Part shown: one piece after another, positions 36,601 through 49,725 of the stretch
How positions within the stretch are numbered: position 1 is the first letter of the stretch
Layout: the number at the start of each line of letters is the position of its first letter
Source: Chrysoperla carnea
Lineage: Eukaryota; Arthropoda; Insecta; Neuroptera; Chrysopidae
Length of the DNA stretch: 64,000 nt
Reading direction: 5' to 3'
Assembly (NCBI RefSeq): GCF_905475395.1
Contig: NC_058337.1
Coordinates: 82,826,368 to 82,890,367, forward strand
Made by a program: the position numbers and the translations under genes
The notes under the pieces: generated by a model
The model's input: only the letters and a program-made list of their open reading frames with translations
What the model was told of the DNA's origin: nothing
Databases searched by the model: none

Positions 36601-39600
36601 AATAGCAATGAACACTTTCGATAGAAATAAACTATGATAGGAGTGTTTGAAAATCAATAAATCTCATCTGATTATTAGATGGGTGAAAATTGAGCTTATT
36701 TCGTCTCTTAGACCAGCTGTTTCAAAAATGATTTGATCGAAAAATAATTAAGTAAAAACTGTTTACTACCAGGAGTGAAAAGGTTCAATTGTATTTAAGT
36801 AAAACCTCATGGTATGTGATGGATTATGAGTTAAAGGACAGATTTGAAAAAAAAAAAAAAAAAACAAATAAACCGTTTCAATATATTCTATATATTTTTA
36901 AAGTGAAGTTGTTTTAAAAAATAGTATAAAGAAATTTATTTCTCTTACACAAAAAGTATTCATTAAGTCTAAATTATTTTTAACATTTGTTTATATTAAA
37001 GCCAACAATTACCTTTAAATCAATAATTAATCATTAACTAAAAACTTCAGATAAACAATCAATCATAATTTTAATAGATAAGATAACAATGATGCACTTT
37101 AATATAAACAAAACTCTTAATCTGGAAATTGAGTACCTAATAATTTTAATTTGCTCTAATGATAAAAACAATTAAAATAGCTTCTATTCTATCATCTTTT
37201 GCAAAAATGGGAATAGAAGCTAATATTTAAGTTATAATGGTCATTAAATGTTTATAACCAAAAAATAATAACAAGTAAATTAATTAACGTATAGGTACAT
37301 CTCAAACCATTTTTTGTCTTATCGATAGAGCAAAAATTTTTTATGATTATTTGGAAAGGTCCCGTCCACGAGCCTTTGAAATGAACTTATAAACAATATA
37401 ATAATGCCAATTGTTAACAGTGGTCAATAGAAATAAACAAATTAATTTCTCATTTGATACCCTAATTTCATAACATTCATAATCATACATTCGTTACAAA
37501 GTCATAGTAAAGATAAGTGAGCTTAGTCAAAGATAGTAAATTATCATTCAGTAAAATAAATATATTTATGTTTAAATTATTATTTGCATAATGGTTCTGC
37601 TTGTTTATTTACGCCATCTATCTAAGATGGTACCAAACTACCAAAGTATGACGTCATCAACTCTTTAAAAGTGTTTACTCATATAATATATGCATATAAA
37701 TAAATTAAAGGTATAAATTTAAACCATATCAAAATTTTTTTATTATCAATGAGCATTATTAGCGCTTTTAAAATTTTTTTCCACTTTTGTGATTACGACG
37801 ATTTCTTTTAAAATTGGTTAATTATCCAAAATGATTTACCAAACTGTAAAATAATTGCCTATTTACTTCCTGTAAACAATCCTTCTTGAATTGATCTGAT
37901 GAGATGGCAATCTCGCTGTCCAAGTAGGTTTTTTTTTTCTCTAAGAAAGAGAAGATGCAAAATGGGGAAAGAAGTGGGTGTGTATTCAATTGCAGCGTTT
38001 TTTCAAAAATCATAGAGGTAAAAAATAAATTGAATGAAAAATGCTTGTCATACGCGAATTCTATTCGATTTTCGAAACAATAATATTTTAACATAAGTTA
38101 TTAGTTTTTAAGCCCCGACGCAAAGAGAGAAGTGTTTGGCCGCAATGTGTACTTACGATTGCTCTTAAAAGAGGGAACCGGGTTTTCAATGTGTTTTTTT
38201 GAAAGGTGATTTAATAGAGAGTGTTCTATGTTTCAAAAAAGTCTGAGAATCGGGAGTTTTAAAATTGGGAGAATCGGGAATTTTAAAATTTCACTTTTTT
38301 TTAGAGGTACGGACTATTTTGTTATTTCAAACTTTCCGGGCGGAGTTCTACGTAATCCTCGAACCAAAGTATTTACTGATCCACTTTTGTACAGGCAACA
38401 TTTCCAGCCATTTGTTAATTCCATAGAATCGGAAATTTATACGTCATTTTTCAGAAATTTAACCGTCAGACCATGTAATTTTTGGCAAGCAAAAGTTAAG
38501 CAAACCTATTCTCATCAATACAAATCAAGGTTAACTAAAGAAAGTTAATGTTAGCTGGAAATCATTAATATTATACCCTTAAAGATTATATAGTATAAAA
38601 TATTCATTTGTGAGTGTCATTATTCATTTGTGGACGGGGTCCTAGAATCTTACAGATATTTTTGTTAAAAATTATTAATATTTTTAACCTATATAATTGT
38701 AAAACTATAAATGTAAAATCACTTTTATGAGCAAATACGTAATCCTTTTATAATTTTTTTCATTTAATAAAAAGAAAAAAAATGACAAGATTTATATATT
38801 ACAGCTATAACATTAATTACTAATTAATTACACTTGTTGCATTATATTATAAACATTTTGTAAATTTTATGGAGAATTTTATCAATCACAATGGAAAACT
38901 TGCAATGGAGAGCTTACAAAAACTTGGAAGTATTCCAGCTAAATATGCTGCCGAAAAATCTCTGATTGATCTGAACACTTAAAAAAGGCTGAGGAGGACA
39001 CTTGTTTCGCAATAATCGGTTTTAAAATTTTAATAACAGTAAATTGAGGTATTCAGTTAAAAATAACTACAACTCGTTAGGAAAACCCTCTTTAAAAATG
39101 TTTAGGTAGAAAATTTTGTTGATATACCTAGGCATACATTTTTTGTTGTTTCCGAAAAAAATCAATTTATGATTTAAAAAAATACGTAAGTAATAATTAA
39201 TTAATTAATGCAAGTTTTTCACTGTAGCTAAAAAGAGAAAATTTGTGAAATTCTTTTTATTTAAAGCTTGAAATCTGATAATTATTTTATTATTTTTGCG
39301 AAAACCTTTAATAAATTTTAGGTGAGTCGATAAGAGATTAACACTTCTATTTTTATGAATTCATTCAAAACTAATCAAAATACTTGAATTATTAAAGTAA
39401 TATTTTGAAAAATTCATAACCTAACTAAATTTTGCTAGGTATTGACACATAAAATGTCGGGTTATGTTTTGTAATATTAAAAACACACAATATAATCTCT
39501 TATAAAATAATAATTGAATTCTATTACAATTTACAATTTAAAATTATTACAATAAAAACGAAACTATATGCATAAAATAATAGTGTCAAATAGAAATAGA

Positions 39601-40490
39601 AAGTGAAAAACAACGTATGAAAATTTTGCAGAAAAATACAAAAACAAAAATACATTTAAATATAAAAAACAAACTCATACACACGACATATATATTTTAG
39701 ATTGGTTTAAAAGTAATCAGTCTGATACAATGTAGTCAAGGTTTATGTAAAACTAAAGACTGAAACAAATTTTTGTTTACCCTTGACATGTCAAGATTTA
39801 ATAAAAAATCAAAATCCATATCTATCATTGAAAAAATATTAGCAATATTCATTTTGTTTTATTTTAAAACAAAATGTGCTTGGCGTATTTTATGAATTAA
39901 GATTTTATGTACAATGTTGACATTTAAAAATCACGGATATTAGGTTATGTTTATGTGTTTCATAACCTAAATTATTTGTCAGAACACTTACAAAGTTTTA
40001 TTAATATGTATTCAAAAACAAAATTATGACTAGTAAATGGTATCGTAAATGATATTAAACATGTTTAATGAGTATTAAGACAAGCTTATAATTATCATAG
40101 CCTTTTTTACTTTAAATTTTAACAGAGGCAGTAAAAATGACGAATTTATGGTTTTTATAACACACATTATAACCTGATCAACGTAATTGAATTTTTATAC
40201 AATTAACACAATTTTATAAAATTTATCTTTGGACAAAAATTATTCTTTTTTACAATTAGTATCTAAATATTGTCCTTCTGTTTCTAGAGCCTGGAAGTGG
40301 TACGTTCTACTCCATGCACAAGGCCTGGCTACAAGGCATTTACATTTCCGAGGTACAAATCAGATAAAATTTGTTTCATATAAAAAAGAGTACCCTAAAA
40401 TTCAATACCTATATAAATAATACCTCAATACTATTCAAATAGCTGTTCTAGATAAATATGGTGGGAGCGCAAATAAATACATTTGATTAA
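36601..40490. other. Gene-poor stretch upstream of the PIGN relative
   Basis: No gene recognised. Open frames at 37822-38094 (-), 38228-38548 (+) and 40229-40420 (+) have somewhat richer composition than their surroundings but no motif, splice context or homologue I know. Region 37840-38560 might be an old transposon relic. Confidence 0.45.
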
Positions 40491-40884
40491 TAAGGGGCCA
40501 TTCATTAATTACATAAGCATAATTTTGACGGTTTTTGACCCCCCTTCCCTCACATAAACATACATAAGATTTCTCGAGCCTCCTCCGCCTCTCTTACGTA
40601 AGATTAAATCTCGTTTTTGTCGAATAATTAAATATTGCTAGAAAAGGATCATTTACACTAAAACTCACAGTTTGACGTAATTTACAGATTTCTATTCTTT
40701 AGCATAGAGACTATAGTTCGCGACGTACATACAATATTTCTAATATTAAATTTCAACTCATAAAAACTTACATAAGAATGGGTTTAACTCCCCCCCCCCC
40801 CCGTTCTCTTCTCTCACATGAGCACATTAATAGACTTACCCCCCCCCCCCCTCAATGCTTACCTAATTAATGAATGACCCCTAA
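40491..40884. mobile_element. PIF/Harbinger-like MITE with TAA target duplication
   Basis: Terminal inverted repeats read GGGGCCATTCATTAATTACA (40494 onward) and, as reverse complement of the right end, GGGGTCATTCATTAATTAGG (ending 40881). TAA flanks both ends (40491-40493 and 40882-40884). A 3-bp TAA/TTA duplication with GG-starting ends is typical of PIF/Harbinger elements. Long C-runs lie near 40790 and 40840. There is no coding capacity. Confidence 0.75.
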
Positions 40885-41389
40885 GATGTAATGCAATATA
40901 TTATTTATATGCATTTCCACCATTTATTTCGTTTTAATTTCTTGGTGCCGAGCTCTCAGAAACATTTGGTTTAGGAGGGGTTCAATTACAAACACGCGAT
41001 AACACGAGTTCCATGATTTTTGTTCACCCAAAAAGTGTTCTACGTGCTAAAAGAAGTTTTCACTTCAATAAAATAAATAATAAGGAAGTGGAGCAAACCA
41101 AATAAACCAAAACAGTTGAATCAGTTTCTTTAATTTATTTTTTCAAATTAGCTTAATAAAGGCACTATTTTCTAAATGAACGTTGTATTATGTAATATTC
41201 CATCAAAGTAACGGGAGATATACTGATTATAAACTTAGCTGAGATGTAAAAACGATCAAACACGATATGTCAACATTGTACATTATTTACAATCTTAATT
41301 TGATAAGTATTGTTCATTTGAGCAACCTATTAAGTATTTTAATAACATTTACAATAATGGCAATTTTTTAATAATATAAAAAAAGAAAT

Positions 41390-43180
41390 TTACAACGATA
41401 AAAACTTCATAAGCGCATCATAAATTAATCTAGGATTGATTGTTCCATCAGCGGTATAACGTACACCTCTTAAACTTCCATCATCATGGTTTACAACACC
41501 ATATTCCCCAACAACAAAACCATCTGAAGTGCGTTCCTCTACACGATATTTACGAAAATTTCTTCCTTCAACTACATAACCCACTTTGTGATTATTATCA
41601 GTCTTATCACCAGATGGCACTCCTGATTGTTGATCGTCTCCTTGTTGTGGAGATTGAGAATCTGATGATTGTTGCTGCCCTTGTTGCAAAGGTATAATTG
41701 GTTGCGGTGGTCGCTCTTGGATACCATGAGTCCGACCATTTGTCATTACACTTACAGATTCGTCTACTTCATAATTTTGTTCTTCAGTCGCGTACACAGG
41801 AGGAGGAGAGTATGTAGGCGTGGGAGTGGGCGGAACATAACTCTGTTCGTAATTAACTTCTGGTTGACCCCATTGTACTTCTTGTTGTTGGTAACTTGGA
41901 GACGATGTTGGGGTATTTTGAAATTTTGTTGTTTCTCTTTCATGATTACGTTCTGGTTGACCCCATTGAACTTCTGGTTGTTGATAAACAATTGGCAAAA
42001 CCGACGTACTATCAGATTTTTCTAGATTTTTGACTTCCTTTTCCAACCTTCCCCATTGTGGATAGCTTGGTGTTGGTGAGGATGTACTAACAATCTTTAA
42101 AGATTGAAAATCTTTATTAAGAACAGAGTGTGAATTTTGTAAATATGTTGGGCGCTCAATTGATTCTGCTTGTTCCCAATTTCGTTCAGCTGCTGCTGGA
42201 TGAATATTTTGAATTACTGAACTGTATGACACGGATCGAGCTCGAGTACCATCTTTTGATTGACCGTGAAATACAACCGAATGGTGATAAGGATGATGAT
42301 GTTGAACAGGATGTAATTTTTGAATTTGCTTAAAACGTTGTTGCTCCAAATAATCGGGATTTGCCCCAATTTGTCGTTGTGTTTCTTTAAATGTATTGTG
42401 TAATTCCTTGATTGGATTATTATCATCAATTGTCATTGGTTCCATTTCATCAATATTTAATATACTTTTGCTTGCAGCGGCAGCAATGTGGGCTCCATCG
42501 TTTTCTTGTTCGGAAAGCATTAGTTTCTCGGGCGTTTCAGATGAGGGTCGCTGTTGATAATTATCATATTGAGATCGTGTTGATGTTTCAATTCTAAGCT
42601 TAGTTGGTGATGGAGATTGTCCGACAGATGACGATACACGAATTGATAAAACTTGAGCTGGCGCTGAAGTATTAATTGCTATTTCGTCACTTTCTGGTAA
42701 AGCTGGATAATAAGGATGTTCATTGTCTTCGTATTCTTCAACATTTCTATTTTTATAGCCATATGAGTAAATATTACTACTACGCGAATCTCGAATAACT
42801 GTCTGTTGTTGTTCACTTTCTTCGGTTATCAAATCATTTTTTTCATCTTGGTGTATTGCTTGTGTTGATGTTGTGATAATTTGGTCACTGTGTTTCGTCG
42901 TTGTGCTTGCATTGGAAATGTCCCCTTCATATATGGTAGTAACTGTTACATCATCTTCAAAAGAATCGATTGTTGTCGACTTTGAGCTGATTCGAATTGT
43001 TGATGTATTTTCTAATTCATTTATATCTTTCGCAGAAGGTGAAGCAGCTGCCATAAATAATGACAGAAAATCTTTACCAGCTATTATGTCAGGTTTCCGT
43101 TTGCTTGTCGGATCAATTTGACTGCTTCTTCCAAATGGGGCTCCCATGGCATTCCAATTAAGTAGAGATGTATAACATAT
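41390..43180 (-). CDS. Long cuticular protein with C-terminal R&R (chitin-binding type 4) domain, last exon
   Basis: The exon runs from an acceptor at 43182-43181 (TTTTTAATTTCAG) to TAA 41390-41392. It is in frame with ICYTSLLNWNAMGAPFGRSS; the first internal Met at 43147 leaves 585 residues. About 520 residues are low-complexity (Ser, Gln, Pro, Glu, Thr), with an imperfect repeat around YQQPEVQWGQPE and YQQQEVQWGQPE. The C-terminus is the extended R&R consensus: YVVEGRNFRKYRVEE, DGFVVGEYGVVNHDDGSLRG, VRYTADGTINPRLIYDALMK. This domain binds chitin in the exoskeleton. A first exon with the start Met and signal peptide is expected upstream (higher coordinates) but I could not find it; such exons are often only a few codons long. 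No internal transmembrane segment is seen. Confidence 0.85.
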   Translation of the reverse strand: MCYTSLLNWNAMGAPFGRSSQIDPTSKRKPDIIAGKDFLSLFMAAASPSAKDINELENTSTIRISSKSTTIDSFEDDVTVTTIYEGDISNASTTTKHSDQIITTSTQAIHQDEKNDLITEESEQQQTVIRDSRSSNIYSYGYKNRNVEEYEDNEHPYYPALPESDEIAINTSAPAQVLSIRVSSSVGQSPSPTKLRIETSTRSQYDNYQQRPSSETPEKLMLSEQENDGAHIAAAASKSILNIDEMEPMTIDDNNPIKELHNTFKETQRQIGANPDYLEQQRFKQIQKLHPVQHHHPYHHSVVFHGQSKDGTRARSVSYSSVIQNIHPAAAERNWEQAESIERPTYLQNSHSVLNKDFQSLKIVSTSSPTPSYPQWGRLEKEVKNLEKSDSTSVLPIVYQQPEVQWGQPERNHERETTKFQNTPTSSPSYQQQEVQWGQPEVNYEQSYVPPTPTPTYSPPPVYATEEQNYEVDESVSVMTNGRTHGIQERPPQPIIPLQQGQQQSSDSQSPQQGDDQQSGVPSGDKTDNNHKVGYVVEGRNFRKYRVEERTSDGFVVGEYGVVNHDDGSLRGVRYTADGTINPRLIYDALMKFLSL

Positions 43181-43728
43181 CTGAAATTAAAAAACAAAAT
43201 GATTAAGCGTCTTTTTTAACATCGAACTGAAAGGTTTATTATCTGTTTGTAATCAATATATCACTAATCTTCTTTCGATGAGTTTTGAAAATACAATCGG
43301 AAAATCATAACAAAACTATTTGAAATTCCTGATTTCTTTGTTTTTTTTTGTTAATATTTCCTTTGTATTGTAAAAGGGTCTAAAAAAGGCATAAGAAGTT
43401 AGGAGAAATGTAATAAAAAACACAAATAAGAGTTCAATTTACTAAATATCAAGTTAATTATATGGTTCGATTTGTTGAAACTTACTGTTAAATTGGATCA
43501 AAAAAATTCGAAACCTTGTTAATTTATATTGTTTTTCCTGGGTTTTGTACGTATTCATCGTAGCTATTAATATTTAAGTCACCTGAAATAGTAATTTTCG
43601 GATCCCAACTAACATAAAAACGAATTTTCATGGAAATTAAAAAAATTAATATATTGTCTTTAATTTATTTTATTTTGAAGAATTTGAACGATCTTTGTGT
43701 AAACGAGGTATAGGTTTTTATGTTTCAT

Positions 43729-44320
43729 TATACCATGTATATATGAAATATACATAGTATATTAAGTTTAGTCCCAAGTTTGTAACGCTTAAAAATATTG
43801 ATGCTACGAAAAAAATTTTGGTATAGGTGTTCATAGAATCACCTAATTAATCCATTTCCGGTTGTCCGTCCGTCCGTCCGTCTGTGGACACGATAACTCA
43901 AAAACGAAAAAAGATATCGAGCTGAAATTTTTACAGCGTACTCAGGACGTAAAAAGTGAGGTCAAGTTCGTAAATGAGCATCATAGGTCAATTGGGTCTT
44001 GGGTCCGTAGGACCCATCTTGTAAACCGTTAGAGATAGAACAAAAGTTTAAATGTAAAAAATGTTCCTTATAAAAAAATAAAAAACTTTTGTTTGAAACA
44101 TTTTTTTGTAAACATCACTGTTTACCCACGAGGGCGTTAATTAGGTTGCAAATTTTATAGTATGTATTAATATAGGAATATCAGTTGTGTGTGTGTCCAT
44201 TTAAAAGTGAATATCTTTTGTTATTTACGTGACGTCAAAAAAACAAACGATTGCGCATCACCACTGTCTATACATGGTAATTCAACAATTAACTGAGTCA
44301 ATTGTTTGTTTTCACTTGTT
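43729..44320 (+). mobile_element. Family A Helentron-like element, near full length
   Basis: Starts TATACCATGTATATATGAAA and contains (GTCC)4 as GTCCGTCCGTCCGTC. It ends with TATACATGGTAATTC, a hairpin around CAATTAACTGAGTCAATTG, and CACTTG. It aligns throughout with the reverse complement of 36007-36600 and is the clearest plus-strand copy. Confidence 0.75.
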
Positions 44321-44671
44321 TTATTTTCTATTTAAATTGGCGCAACTATTTCTTATCGCAACTAAGCTTGTCGCCATATAAAACAAAGAAATATCAAAAA
44401 ATAGCTTACGGAAGTTTATTAAAAACATAATTCATAATTACAAGCACAGACCATATAATTTAAATCTAATATATGATAAATATCGTATATCTCAAATATC
44501 AGTTATAATCTCAAATCAAAAAAATTAAAATATTAGTAATTATGATTGCCGTTAGTTATACAATTATGCGTCTTATTAAATGTGTATTAAAAAATAATTA
44601 TACACAATTATTTGATTGATACATAACAATTAGCTCAAAATACTACTGACTATCAAAAAATTTACATATAA

Positions 44672-45163
44672 TACAGGATGGACCATTTTAATATATACAC
44701 CTAAATATCTCATTTATTAGTTAACCAACCAAAATATAAGTTTAAAAAAATTTGATGAAGGGCACCATGTTCTGACATCAGATTTGATCTCGTTCTTCAG
44801 GTTTCTTTAATAGCCAATTAAGATCCTGTAAGGGATAGAATAGCACTTTCAATTAGAAAGTAAATCCTCATAAAAAACTTGCATTTTTCATCTAAACCAT
44901 TTTTTCGAAAATCGTCAGCTTTCGGAGGAAATGTGACTTAAACAAAAAACACGCTAACCACGGAAAATTTCCTTAGTCAGAAGTTGTCATAGGCAATAGA
45001 GAACATTCTGTGTCCATGACTTCGACCTACAATTAATCATCGATAAACTTTCAATTAAATGACATATTTTTTAGTCGAAAAAGTTAGACTGACGATTAAA
45101 TAATACTTATTTGAGATTTGATTTAAAATTTAATCTAACGTATTCGATGGATCACCCTTTATA
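44672..45163 (+). mobile_element. Family B element with short inverted ends
   Basis: The left end is TACAGGATGGACCATTTTAA; the reverse complement of the right end is TATAAAGGGTGATCCATC. Internal blocks GGTTTCTTTAATAGCCAATT, GAAAATCGTCAGCTTTCGGA and TGTGTCCATGACTTCGACCT are shared with 52104-52700. No coding capacity is seen. Confidence 0.6.
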
Positions 45164-47107
45164 CCAAAATTATATTAATGGCTGTAAGGCATTTAATATT
45201 TAAAGTATATTGAATATCCAAATTATATGAATTTTACGTTAAAAAATACGCTAATTATTACTTTGAAAAATAAATATAATTTTAGTATTAGTAAAACAAA
45301 CAAAAATTATTTCACTTCCTGATATATTTTGGTTGACGAACTTGACATTTTGATTTGTAAATGATTATTATGTTTACTAGCATCATATATGTATTCGATA
45401 CGGAGAGCTAGGCCTTTGGAAAATAACAAAATACCGCCCTAAGTTTCTTCAGCTAGTTCTGATAAGCAAATCTTTGTTATCGATGTTATATGCTTAAGAA
45501 TTCGTCATTATTTCAGAAAACGTATGAATCAGGGTTTAAAAATTATACGCTTGGTTGAGAATACGCATGTGAATGTGAAATTCAAAAGTATAAATTCATG
45601 TCTAAGATCAAATTGACATGTATGTAAAAATATTTTGACCTTTCGATCAATTTGCTACCATCAAAATTTGCCGCCTAGGGCCATGGCCCATATGGTCTAA
45701 TATGTAAATCCAGGACTGTGGAGAGCTAACATTCTTATATACAGTCAATCATAAATATACCGATAAACTTCTAAATAGCAGGGAACATATAAATAGCCTC
45801 AAAATGAAAGTACCAAAACGCTTCGTTTTTGAGATAAAATAGTAGGTCAGTTACTAATTTTTGAAATTTCTTACCAAAAAACAACGAAAAAGATCAATAT
45901 GGTTAAAGCCTTTTCATTTTAAGCATATAAGATCTAGAGATTTATCTAAGAATCTCAAAAAATAATTTACCTATACCATTGTCATAATGCATTTTGCAAA
46001 AATAATATAGAGATTTAGCTATAAACACGAACATTTAACATTCTAATATTTTAAAATGTTGGCTTTAAAAAACTCTACAAATTTAAATTTTGTTCCGGTT
46101 ATCACACCATATTATGTTTAATTATAAGGGTTGTGTACCTATTCACATCTTTCCCGATTTTTCAAAAAAAGCATGCACACTGAAACTGTTGTGTTTTCAG
46201 TGCAACAAAAATTATTAAATGTGCATAAATATAATAAATAAGATAAAAAATAAAATATAGCGACATTTATTTTTTGAATAGAGAATATAAAATATTATAT
46301 TTTATCAATTTGCATATTTTTATTTACGATTTAAGTTTAGTGTTTTACATAAATAAAATCGTACATTACATTTACAAAACATTATCTTTTTAACTTTAGC
46401 TCAACATTGAAATTGAAATACCTACATTGAAATGGAATTTGAAACAATAAACAATCGATTTATTTTTTATTAAACAGATAGGTATGAACAGATAGATATG
46501 AATAAAATAAAATGCTTTTATTGATTTTATGTAAATTTTTACACATAATTCAAATAAGTGTACGTACCTTTATTTATAACTTGTATATCTTTGTGGTAAT
46601 CTTTATTTATCAATAAATATTGGTTTAAAGTATTTTCTACTTATAATACTTTATCTACTAGTGTTTGGTTTTATCAAGGCTATAAAAAAAAACATTTCTT
46701 AAGGGTTAACGTACCAGAGGAGACACTTAAAATAAGTGCCGCTTAGATCCTGGCAAGTAAACTCCTGGTTAATAAGGTACTCCTATCACACTTCTATAAT
46801 AAGTTAGTCATAAATTCGAACATTATTTTGATTGCGAAAATATCATTTTCATGATGACTTTAATTTCGAAAATAGCATTTGGATAGGTTATGAGAGCTAA
46901 GGAATGTTGACTGAACTATCAAAACAGAAATCGAAGATATTTATTTACATCATGGTCTCTCGATTATAATTGATGTTTTTAATATGATACATACAGGCGT
47001 AAACTAAATATTGACAAATATCTTGTCCATAATCGATTAATAGAAGTAAATTACCAAGTAAAAATAAAAAATTCAATGAGTTGAAAGAATTGCACTCTGT
47101 GTCTAGA
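45164..47107. other. AT-rich stretch, no gene recognised
   Basis: Nothing coding is evident on either strand. It lies between family-B and tRNA-like repeats. If the cuticular-protein first exon is a few codons long it could hide here. Confidence 0.4.
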
Positions 47108-47173
47108 AGTCGAATAGCCTAATTGGAAGGGCGCTTGACATGAATCCAAAAAGTACGGGTTCGAGTGTATTTT
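47108..47173 (+). pseudogene. Degraded tRNA-like sequence (possible SINE head)
   Basis: An A-box-like ATAGCCTAATTGGAAGG and a B-box-like GGGTTCGAGT lie ~35 bp apart and are followed by TTTTTTT. The spacing fits a tRNA gene, but the acceptor stem does not pair and the D-loop is shortened. Confidence 0.4.
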
Positions 47174-49312
47174 TTTCAATTCTCTTTAATTAGAAATCGA
47201 AGATTTCTCGCTTTGTTTAATAACTTCCATCTTTAGCTTGTGTAGTTTTTGGAAAAGACTGCAGCATTTTATCAGTTGTAAAGCTCTATTGCTACATAGT
47301 ATAAAATGTTTCTAATTATCACCGTATTAAATCCTATCGTATCCTATCTATCGTAACGAATTCTATCGCTAATCCTAAAGTGTCTTAAGGAAATTATTTC
47401 AAATCCATATCTAAGGTCTTGCTGGAGTTATTGGTACTAGTCAATTTTTTTATGAAATTTGATTCATGATTTTTTAGTTTGTAAAAATAGTACCAGACAA
47501 AATTTTGTACAATTATTAATTCTATTATTTTGAAGATACAAACTAAAAACTTAGCACATCATATATGAACTATTGTCTTTTCAGTTAAGTTGAGTTTGTT
47601 TACATGTCAACTACAAACAATCTATTCAAGGTAAATTCTTTTAATTTATTGTTTTGGTGTAAGAATCAGACGAATAGTATGGTTGATATACTTAAGGTAT
47701 TTCCAGCATGGTATTTGCAGTTTCTATGTTAAAGCAATGGTACAATTTTTTTTTCGACAGAATTTAACGAAAAATTAAATTTAAGAATTTAATAATGCTT
47801 ACTATTAATTCCCAAAGTTTCAGAAATTTTGACCGTTTAAAATGGGAAATAATTATGCCAACGTCCCAATTTCGATCAATTTACGTCTAAATTAATATCT
47901 CGAAAGTGAAAATTAATTTCTAAATTTTTTTTTAGAATTTTATTGTATAAACATTTTTTTCTACTTTTTCTTCAATATATAATAATATCATAAAAAATAG
48001 TTGGAGAGACCGGACATTTTACATGCTTTAAATGGGACATGACCCTCAAAATCGCGAACTTTGTCTTTAAATATCTCGCAATCTAAACGGTCAAAAATTA
48101 TGAAATTTTAGGAATTCATAAATAAAGCTATTATAAACCCGAGAAAAAAAATTCGGCCAAATCTGTCGAAAAGTGATTTCATGCTGGTGCTACCTTAAAG
48201 CGTCAAGGGAGGACTTTAAAGTACAAATAATTGTTCAGTCACTTGAATAGCATCATCTATTTTTCTTTAAGTACAGGAAACGAGACATTAAAAATTTTAG
48301 AACAATAACCGTTTCTTAAACTATAACAGCTTCAATGTTTGTTAACCCGTCAACACTCGCGTTATGAGCATTTTGCTCACAAAGACTATTTGACGCACGT
48401 GCAGAACGCGTGCAAATCTCTCATCACGCGACTAATGATTACCGAACGATTGACGAGAGATCCAAATTCGCTTGTCCACTAGATTAGTTACATATATTTA
48501 CTCTAGCCTACACGAATTTGCAGATCACAATATGCACTTTTGTTTTAAGAAGGTCGATTGTTTCAGGAACTTTTTTTCAAAATACCGCTGGTCACATGTT
48601 CTAAATAATGGTCTTTTCCAGGAATAGAAATTTATTTTGGTTTTTATTTTGATTGTTTTTTAGTGAATCATTTTGTTCCATAAAAAAGACGAAAATAATA
48701 TCATGAATTCACGAATGTTTTTTAATATGATATGAAAAATGATATGTAGAAGCTACAAAAAGCTCATAGCTCATGAAATGCCAGATTTTTGATAACTGAC
48801 GACATTTAGGTATAATTAGATCACGGGATAAACGAAGTGTGTAGCCCTCAGTCGCTAGTCCATTTTCTAGTCGGGGGATTGAAAATTATATGACAAAGAG
48901 TGGTTCAGGTCTAATCTACAATACATGTCAATGCCTAGTTTTACCATCTTACGACATTCAGGAGTTACTAACTCACTAGCTACTATATAATTAGTACCAA
49001 AACTTCGGTGTAATAAATAAGTAGGTAGAAAGGAGATATAGTAATTACAAAGCGTAAATATATATAATCGTTATAATGTGTAAAAGATAAATATTTTTTA
49101 ATGTTTCAATTTACCAATACCAGAAAATTTTTATTTCATAACTTACTTAAAAGTATCTTTAATTAAAAAATTATCAATATTAAAATGCATAGGCTCTTAT
49201 TATAATGATGGTAATGCAATATAATGCTAATGTTAATGGTATTGGTTAGCGGTTAGTGTTATGGGTTGAGATTATCTATGCAAATATTTATATTTGTATA
49301 TCATATATTAAT

Positions 49313-49490
49313 TTACATAATATCTTGGCTATAATAATCTGTGATATGACAATTATAATTTCCTAAAGGAAACCAGTCCAATAAAATAATGTCTGTTTTC
49401 ATAATGTAAGTTTTTTGTTGTTGTAATCGTTTTAAATAATAAAACAGTAAGTTACTGTGTGTTTCACGTAATGTACTACTAATATATATT
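49313..49490 (-). CDS. Terminal exon of an unrecognised gene
   Basis: After a good acceptor (TTCTTATTGTTTCCAG) the minus strand reads IYISSTLRETHSNLLFYYLK, RLQQQKTYIMKTDIILLDWF, PLGNYNCHITDYYSQDIM and stop (49313-49315). The frame continues open upstream to ~49600, so the exon start is not certain. The sequence looks like the C-terminus of a real protein but I do not recognise it. It requires a phase-2 donor, which the exon at 50639-50873 does not supply, so at least one further exon would lie between if they are one gene. A family-A transposon sits in that interval. Confidence 0.45.
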
Positions 49491-49725
49491 CTGGAAACAA
49501 TAAGAACTTCATAAGAGTGTCTAAATTTAATCCTAATAATAAATTTCATAAATTGGTTCATAAATTCCATAAGTTTCCCATACAGGCAAAGTATACCTAC
49601 ATATTAAATATATCGTCAGCGAAATCAGTTTCTTTTGTCTAATACTGTCTAATAAATTCAAAATCAATTTCAGTGTTTTAAGTAGGTAAGTAAAGTCCTT
49701 TGAACAATAACAAATAATAGTTTAA

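Noticed and set aside
38228-38548. 106-codon open frame in a slightly GC-richer segment
   Set aside because: No recognisable domain, no splice support and an overlapping minus-strand frame of similar quality; may be a relic but not a supportable gene.
48349-48440. TTAACCCGTCAACACTCGCG as a piggyBac-like end (similar sequence at 58664)
   Set aside because: TTAA plus a C-run and a second similar copy are suggestive, but I found no opposite inverted end for either, so no element can be delimited.
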